A DNA stretch of 64,000 nucleotides, taken from contig JAZKJV010002611.1 in the NCBI GenBank assembly GCA_037367405.1, positions 1,426,001 through 1,490,000 on the forward strand, given 5' to 3'. The position numbers and the translations under genes are program-made. This stretch comes from Ottelia alismoides. Lineage: Eukaryota > Streptophyta > Magnoliopsida > Alismatales > Hydrocharitaceae. Below, piece by piece: positions 57,959-64,000 of this stretch (within the stretch, counting starts at the first letter, position 1; the number at the start of each line of letters is the position of its first letter). The notes below the pieces were generated by a model. It was not told the DNA's origin. It made no database searches and was given only the letters and a program-made list of their open reading frames with translations.

Positions 57959-59621
57959 TGATGAGTCCCCATTCATTAACGATTCACGCCCGATCTCCCA
58001 TTTAGGTATCCATTCCTCGATCCGCGTGCTTGAGCTCCACCTTCCTCAGACCTCATCGAGTATAAAGCCACCTGGAGCCGCCTTTTCCTTCTCATCTTTG
58101 GCCCTTCCCCTCCTCTCCGATGACCTCCTCCTCTTCGTCTGAGTGACAACTGACGCGAGAGAGAGTTGTAACGAGGTTTTGAGTGTCGGAAGCCTTTGAT
58201 CTGGCGTACACTCCACCGTGCTCCGCCATCGGCGAGCCTGAGCCTCTGGATTATCGATCCATCGAGGCGATGACCCCTGAAGGTCCGAGACCTTCAGCCC
58301 AGACGCCAGCCTCCATTTAGTAGTTTAGATAACTCCTAGATAGCTTTGATTTCTACTTTTTCAATTTCCGACCACCTGAGCTTCATCGGACCGTTCACCG
58401 TACTCTGACCACCTATTCGTCCCATCGACCACCCCATCACCTCCGTCAGACCTCGCTCCACCTTCTTTGCCCATTCATTCTCTCTAATTCGTCTCGGAAC
58501 AGGATTCCTACTCTCCTCCGCCGTCGCCTCGCCGGAGGGCCTCGTCCTGCCTCGTCCGTTCACCCTTTTCGCCCATAATCAGGTCGAGGCAATTTGCCCT
58601 CGACCCAGCTGTTGATCTGTGCAAGATTGAATGAAGAAGAACTTCATCTGGAGGTTCGGACACTCGAGCATAGAAGCTCCAGGTTCATCTCGTCGCCGGA
58701 GCACTCCAGTCCCTCCCGGCCTCATCGGAGCTGACCATTAGCTGCGGACGGCCTCGAGCTTCATTTCGCCCATCTTAGCAGCCTCAGAGGACCCTCCAGT
58801 CACGCGTGGCGACTGATCGAAGTTCGCCGGCGGCGAGTTCTTCGCCGCTCATCCAGGTCCTTCCTCCACCGTCAGATCGAGCCCCCGCACCAATTCTAAT
58901 CTCCGTCTTTCGCTTCTGGGGAGCTCTCAGCCGTTGGATCCATCTGCGGATCAGATCTCGTCTGCTCATCGCCGAAGGGGTATCACCCGCTCTCAACCGT
59001 TCGATCTCAAGTGAAGACCCCTCGACCGTCGGATCCGTAATAAAGGGTAATTTAGACTTAGGCCCTCACACTTTTGGCATCTCAGTTTAGTCATGTAAAT
59101 ATTTTTAGCCGTTGTTTTTATTTTGGACAATTTACACTTAGGACCTCGTGTTTATTTTATTTATGCTTTAGTCCTTATGTATGTGGAGCACGTGGTCTAG
59201 CACGTGATTTATGGGTTAATTGCATATCTTTTCCTGAGCTTTATTGATGTTACTGTTTGAACTTTTATAAATAAGAATTGCATTTATACCCCTGTTTGTG
59301 TGTTTCACGTGCCGTCTTCGTGCGATCTGGGATTTTTGCATATTTGGCCCCATACTCTTTACACGTGTTATAATCTGGCCCCCTAGAATTTATTTTCTTT
59401 ACACTTAGATCCATGTGTGCTGCTTGTCTTTGATTGGTTGAATAAAATAGCAAACTTAGCCCACATTTCATGAAATTTGGATACGTGGCTCCTGACACGT
59501 TGTAAAAATTTCTGTGAATTTTTGGGCTTGTTTTGTTTTTATTTCATATTTTTAAAAATTTAAAAACCTAAAAATTTACTACTGTCTAAATTGAAAAATT
59601 AATTTAAAATATTAAAAACAT
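57959..59621 (+). repeat. Element C 3' LTR, truncated at its end
   Basis: It starts TGATGAGTCCCC with the promoter region, including a TATA box TATAAAG at 58061-58067, which the 5' copy has lost. It matches the 5' copy from about 58218 and departs from it at about 59621, where an AT-rich block of another origin begins. The missing end (about 400 bp) is present in the 5' copy. Divergence from the 5' copy is clearly higher than between B's or D's LTRs. Confidence 0.82.
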
Positions 59622-60073
59622 ATTTTATTTATTTACAAGATAAAATTTAGAGTATAAAATAATTTTTATTTTATTTTTATTAATTATTTACAAGGTTGAA
59701 ATAAATAGATGAATTATTCCTATATACATGGTATATGTACAAAAGAGAGAGAAACGATTTTCTTTTAATTTTATTTTTCTAATTTTTATTTTATTTTTAG
59801 AAATATATACAAGGTATTAGAAACACATTTTTATTTTTATTATATTTTTATAAAATATGTACATAAGAAGAAGTGTACACCATGTTGAATGGACCTATCT
59901 CTCTCTACTTGTTTTATTTTGCGGTCAGGCCACTGCTTGGCCCTCCCTTGGGTTCGGGTCACTCGATATTTATTCTAAATATCACCTTCTTTTTCTTTCT
60001 TCTTTATTCTTTTTTCACTTCTTTTTCAAATAAGTGTTTGCTAAGGGACTATCAAAAGTAAAGTACAGGGAGA
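59622..60073. other. Rearranged right edge: AT-rich block and PPT-like junction
   Basis: 59622-59825 is the inverted partner of 25083-25284. 59880-60000 matches part of B's LTR ('ctggcc', 'ggtctcggggtt' region near 43215) in B's plus-strand orientation. 60010-60073 repeats the end of C's interior including a PPT-like 'aaagtacagggaga' and leads into an LTR start at 60074. So pieces of related LTR elements in opposite orientations are joined here. Confidence 0.6.
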
Positions 60074-60364
60074 TGATGAATCACCATTCATCACTCTTTA
60101 TTCTTTTATTTTAGCTACTTATCTTGGCAAAACCACATGTAAATAGCTGTAAATACATAAATTACCAAAAGGCATGCATTTGTTAATATTCAATAATTAG
60201 TATGTATTTGTGCAAAAATAATTGCACAAATACATGCTAATTATTGAATATTAACAAATGCATGCCTTTTGGTAATTTATTGTATTTACAGCTATTTACA
60301 TGTGGTTTTGCCAAGATAAGTAGCTAACATAAAAGAATAAAGAGTGATGAATGGGGATTCATCA
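60074..60364. repeat. Near-perfect 290-bp palindrome of two LTR starts
   Basis: Arm 1 (60074-60215) starts TGATGAATCACCATTCATCA. Arm 2 (60222-60364) is its reverse complement with few mismatches, separated by about six bases (aaataa). Each arm is an LTR 5' terminus of the B/C type, as shown by the TGATGAATC start, the CTTTATTC that follows and the PPT-like sequence before 60074. A third copy of arm 2 is at 24941-25081. It ends at element A's gag sequence (ctagggtaagag). DNA or RNA of this region would fold into a stem of about 140 bp. Confidence 0.85.
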
Positions 60365-60577
60365 CTAGGGTAAGAGCAGACTCAGTTGAAGGATGGTAAC
60401 TTGATTCTTCCTCAGAAAGATGGATAGAACCTTTAATCCTAGCATCTACTGGCTTAGATGCCTCGTGTCTCTAAGCTTGTGCATTGAGCCTCTCCTCCAA
60501 TGCTTGCTGCCTTTGCCCCATGTCTTGGAGCATTGCCATCATAGCCGTAATTGCCTAGACACATCTTGGTCTGCCAT
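60365..60577 (-). pseudogene. Element A gag N-terminus
   Basis: On the minus strand an ATG at 60577 begins MADQDVSRQLR. After a one-base frameshift MMAMLQDMGQRQQALEERLN follows, a coiled-coil-like stretch typical of the start of chromovirus gag (MADQ...). The reading ends at the palindrome boundary (about 60365). The gag core resumes at 24930. A few tens of codons between the two parts are not found, so some gag was probably lost at the insertion. Confidence 0.75.
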
Positions 60578-60766
60578 GATCCTAGGATGAGTCAAGGTCA
60601 AAGGTTAGATCCTATATGTCTTAGATCCTATATGCCATGATCATGGGTCAATGACTTGTGAACGGTAATGCAGTCAGTTATTGAGATCAAAGGATCTTAA
60701 TACAACCTTAGTTTCCGAATACCGCTCATAGTTATCAATTACTAAATAAATTATTGGAGTAACTAA

Positions 60767-60778
60767 GCTCTGATACCA
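60767..60778 (-). promoter_or_regulatory. Primer-binding site of element A (initiator Met tRNA)
   Basis: In the element's direction TGGTATCAGAGC lies three bases inside the LTR end (GTGACA). It is the exact complement of the plant initiator tRNA-Met 3' end and fixes the LTR boundary at 60782. The leader to the gag ATG is about 190 bp. Confidence 0.92.
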
Positions 60779-60781
60779 ATC

Positions 60782-63585
60782 TGTCACAACCCCAATTCCG
60801 GGCCGTCGGATCCTCCCATAACCGGATCTGGTTACTCAGTAATAATTTATTCAGCAATCACAACTAACATTCAGAAACAGACTACAAATAACGTATATTC
60901 AGAAGAAAGTATTTCAACACTTTTCCATTCACAAAATAAAGTTCACATGATACATTGTCCCACTATAACCATTTACATGTACAACAGCTTGAAAGGAAAA
61001 TATACAAAAGATTACTAACTACCATACAAAGTAAAGCTACTGTGGCTGGCTGGATGTCTACTAAGGTCCTTGCGATGGCTCACCGACACCTGTTGGATTT
61101 TCCATAAATCATAAGATAACAATTAACGAATGCTAAGTAACGAAGAAGAGAAAGGCAAACAAATTGTATGATTTTTCTAAACTTGTTGTCATTAAAAGTT
61201 ACAATCCTTTCATTAATTTAAGTCCTATTCCTTTCTATTCCACATCAGGGATTAGCATAGGGGAACCCCACCATTCTTAGACTCCGAAGCTGTGGACACT
61301 TCAGGATTGGAGATTGTGTTGATCTTGGTAAGCTTATGTCGCCACACATCGCCTCAACCAACCCTCCAATACTACCCTGACAATTTTATTTTCTTTTATT
61401 AAACAGGGTCTCAAACCCTCAGCCTGGAAAACAAATGAGCATACCATCCTCAAGGACTCGATTGTTTAAAACCTCAGACTAACATTTAATGATATAACCT
61501 AACAGTTTAAAATACATATTATCGTGACCCAGCCACTATTGAACCACCCGTACCTCCACATGGCACGACCACATCTTACGTCGTTTGACCCGAAGATATT
61601 GGCTCCCGGTACCACGCATTGCAAATCATTCATTTTGTGCGCACTTATCATAACAGGACAACCGTGTACCACCTAGGTAGGGAAATTCCAATACGGGTTC
61701 CTTCCGACAAACCTACATGTTGCATGCCCGACCTGTAGTTCTACTCACAGTCATCCTTAACGTGACACACGATCCTTTTCAGGATCCAACTCAAACCTCA
61801 TCAATTCCCATGTTGTAATTGTTTCGTTAAGTCTTTGACTTGCATAATCAATAACACTTATTGTATACTCACATATATATATTATTCATATGCATACATA
61901 CTCGTATTTATGCCTATTTTAACTCCCAAATCCTAACTTTCAAAGCTACCGCATCAATTTGATGCTTAAACCTTGTTTTAGTGGGAATCACAAAGCAACT
62001 CTTCAGACTTTTTCAAAAATAGCCAAAATTAGGATTCTTCATAGTAAAGAATATAAAATCAAGAATTTCAATAATCTCGTATGAAAACCCAACAACAAAA
62101 GGAAGATTTCGTTACCTAATCGAGCTCTCTCTCGCGTATGCATGGCTTTATCATGTTTCGTTCTCAGAAAGGATGTTTTAAGGCTCCTGAAAAGATCGAA
62201 TTTCATTTTCGTATCAAAAATACTAAGAACGAGTCAAGAACGTGAAGAACGAACGAAGAACACGAAGAATGCGAAGAACACAAAGAATGCCAAGAACATA
62301 TTTTCTCTTGAAATTTCAACAGAGTTTCCCCTTATATTGGGACATATTTCTTGGAAAATTTTGATAGAGTTTCCCCTTATATCGGGACATATTTCTCGGA
62401 AACTTTCGGAAGAGTTTCCCCTTATATCAGGACATATTTCTTGGAAAATTTCAGCAGAGTTTTCCCTTATATCGGGACATATTTCAAAATAAAAATGAAA
62501 AGAGTTTCCTATATAAAATCAATCGAGAGGAAAACAACAAAGAAACTGAAAGAATATACTCAAACAACAAGAGATGAAGAATCGGTGGACACCACGCATC
62601 TTAGGTGAGTGAATATGTGACGAATCACAGGCTTCGCTGACGTGCATGGCTGTCCGTACCTAAGTAGGGTATTACATTGATTTCTCCATCAAAATTACTC
62701 TAAAAGCATAATTAAAAGAATAGAAACATAAGCGATGGAGAATCGGTAGACACCACACGTCTTAGATGAGTGAATGTGTGACGAATCACAGGGTTCATTG
62801 ACGTGCATAGCCACCCACACCTAAGTAGGGTGCTACACAGATTTCTTCTCGAACCACAACAGAAAACGAATCGAAAAGAAAGATGAATCAAGAACAAAGC
62901 TTGGAAGAAAAGAGGATGAATTGAAATCCTAGCTTACGAAACAAACTAAGAGAGGATCATACCTTTCTCCTCCTCGTTCTCCTAGCAGCGCTTCGCTAGC
63001 ACTCCTCCCTCGCCTCCCACTCCTCTTCACGACCTCTCGACCCTAGCCCTTGGAGTGGTGGTGGCAGTGGAATTCGTAGAGAATGAATGGGTGGGGGGTC
63101 CATTTATAGGCTCTAAAAAATCACTAACCATGGTTAGAAAACCATGATTTAGACCTTAACCATTGTTTAGCAGCACATGGTTTTGGCCCATGGTTTTAGC
63201 CAAAAACTTATCCCAAACTTGAGGCTTAAGTTAGAACATTCTAGAGGATTCTAGATTCAGTAATGATACTTAATTAACATTAATCGTGATTAACTTTCAC
63301 TAATCACGATTTAACTTTCGTGGCTTACGCTTATCTTTTGCTAACTATTGATTAGTATTTGCTAATGATCATTAGTGGTTTTCAATCTGTCATTAGTTTC
63401 TTTAATCATGTTTAATTAGTCTTAATGACAGTCATTATGGGTTAATGATGTCTTAACCCTCCTTCTCTTTCTTCCGAAAATCATAACAAATCGAAACGGA
63501 GTCCGATTCACACGAAACAAATTCCCTTGGTTTCCTCTTTACGAGCCGGATCTTATTATATAAGATCCGATATATGCCAAGTTCA
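60782..63585 (-). repeat. Element A LTR, right copy (5' LTR of the element)
   Basis: This 2804-bp LTR aligns with 16590-19352 from TGTCACAACC to CCAAGTTCA. It carries the four-copy 45-bp array (62309-62490) and the 161-bp duplication (62578 and 62739). Differences from the left copy are spread through its length. Confidence 0.9.
62309..62490. repeat. 45-bp tandem repeat, four copies, in element A right LTR
   Basis: This is the counterpart of 18090-18271, with unit points from 62319 every 45 bp. It has accumulated more substitutions (for example 'atttcaacag', 'attttgatag'). Confidence 0.88.
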
Positions 63586-64000
63586 AATTCAAGTACCAAT
63601 GCCAGAAATTCTAGATCTAATGGATCAATCAACGAAGATGTAACATAGAAAAAGGTGAAAAATACAAATCATGAGAAACAAATAAAAAAGTGGGAAAATA
63701 AGGAGAACAAAAGTAGAAGATGATAAAAACTTCGTAAAACCGCACATGCCCCTGGTGAACAATCACCTGATGAAATAGACATGTGAGAGTCTAAGTGTTT
63801 AAGTGTCAAATCAATACAATTATTTAATTCCACTCTCTCACAAAATAAAATAAAAAACTACACTATTGCTAAACTAATATGCTCCTCTCGATTCTTTTTC
63901 GGCTTTGAAGTTCTCTCCTATTGTCTCGAGAAGAAGGAGCTGATCTCCACCTTACTTGTGTGCCTTGGGTCTCTTAGAAGATCCGCTCTCGCTCTACGAG
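63586..64000 (-). mobile_element. Leader fragment probably of element E, beyond element A
   Basis: No frame is readable, but 63710-63990 resembles the leader of element B at about 39170-39480 in the same orientation. Shared stretches include 'gttctctcctattgtc' against 'gctctctcctgttgac' and the following 'gagctgatctccacc...tgtgtgcc..gg' against 'gagccaactccgcc...ggtgcatagg'. That is where a minus-strand element's leader would be expected if E's gag at 16589 continued across A. So this is probably E's 5' leader. The primer site would lie to the right of the window. Confidence 0.55.

Larger units (their letters stand above)
25661..59621 (+). mobile_element. Element C: gag-only, non-autonomous gypsy-type LTR element, host of D
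   Basis: Element C is a plus-strand element with a 5' LTR (25661-26847 plus 51656-52251, split by D), a tRNA-Asp primer site (52255-52271), one gag-like gene (53407-55696), a hairpin-rich 3' UTR, a PPT (57941-57958) and a 3' LTR (57959-59621). No protease, RT, RNase H or integrase is readable in its 5.7-kb interior. That matches the concept of terminal-repeat gag elements moved by enzymes of others. Its PPT, hairpins, leader and acidic module are shared with element B, so the two are one family. Both LTRs are truncated at their outer ends: the 5' copy lacks its start and the 3' copy lacks its end. Confidence 0.85.
16590..63585 (-). mobile_element. Ty3-gypsy chromovirus (Tekay/Del-like), element A, split by nested insertions
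   Basis: Element A is a minus-strand retrotransposon. Its left LTR is 16590-19352, its interior 19353-24930 plus 60365-60781, and its right LTR 60782-63585. In coding order it carries an iMet-tRNA primer site, gag with a CCHC knuckle, protease, RT, RNase H, integrase and a C-terminal chromodomain. That order and the chromodomain place it with the chromoviruses. It is interrupted by a TRIM-like element at 20799-21994 and by the C/D/B block from about 24931 to 60364. Without these its length would be about 10.4 kb. I could not find a clean 5-bp target duplication at its outer ends (left flank ...gcatagg, right flank aattc...), so edge loss is possible. Every domain has stops or frameshifts. Confidence 0.9.

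Overview
The window is plant nuclear DNA, an angiosperm by its retroelement families. It is almost entirely LTR retrotransposon. I see no complete host gene, no RNA gene, no CRISPR array and nothing bacterial. The one host-gene piece is a probable first coding exon of a CCCH zinc-finger protein (5546-5672, minus strand). A GC-rich 5' region lies above it, and LINE and copia debris lies on its other side.

Layout. 1-625: 3' end of a Ty1-copia element with an open RNase H frame, PPT and 187-bp LTR. 740-2930: decayed LINE reverse transcriptase. 5546-5890: CCCH exon and upstream region. 6909-16589 and again from 63586: a decayed minus-strand Ty3-gypsy element (E) of the non-chromoviral type. Its protease-RT-RNase H block is present in 3.2 head-to-tail copies of about 2.4 kb. 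16590-63585: a chromodomain Ty3-gypsy element (A, minus strand) with 2.8-kb LTRs. It is split by two insertions: a 1.2-kb TRIM-like element (20799-21994) in its integrase region, and a block of about 35 kb in its gag.

The block in A's gag is itself nested. Element C (plus strand, gag only, tRNA-Asp primer site) has in its 5' LTR a copia element D (26848-51650, minus strand, 2.5-kb LTRs, TSD ttagg). D has in its left LTR element B (29052-43439, minus strand, 3.8-kb LTRs, TSD gatat). B belongs to the same non-autonomous family as C. The insertion order is therefore E, then A, then C, then D, then B, with the TRIM-like element separately in A.

The most unusual signal is in the B/C family. Neither element encodes a polymerase. 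C encodes a gag with a long acidic Ser/Asp/Glu-rich tail. In B the DNA matching that tail is expanded into a two-part higher-order repeat of about 450 bp. Between this region and the 3' LTR both elements carry a series of hairpins built on CTATACTTAGG / CCTAAGTATAG. One arm of each hairpin repeats the sequence of the element's own polypurine tract. B's leader also matches the leader-like fragment of E at the right edge of the window, which points to an E-type element as a possible source of enzymes.

The outer edges of the C block are rearranged. They carry an inverted AT-rich block and a near-perfect palindrome of about 290 bp made of two LTR starts head to head. All calls were made by reading the sequence by eye; no alignment or database search was run.
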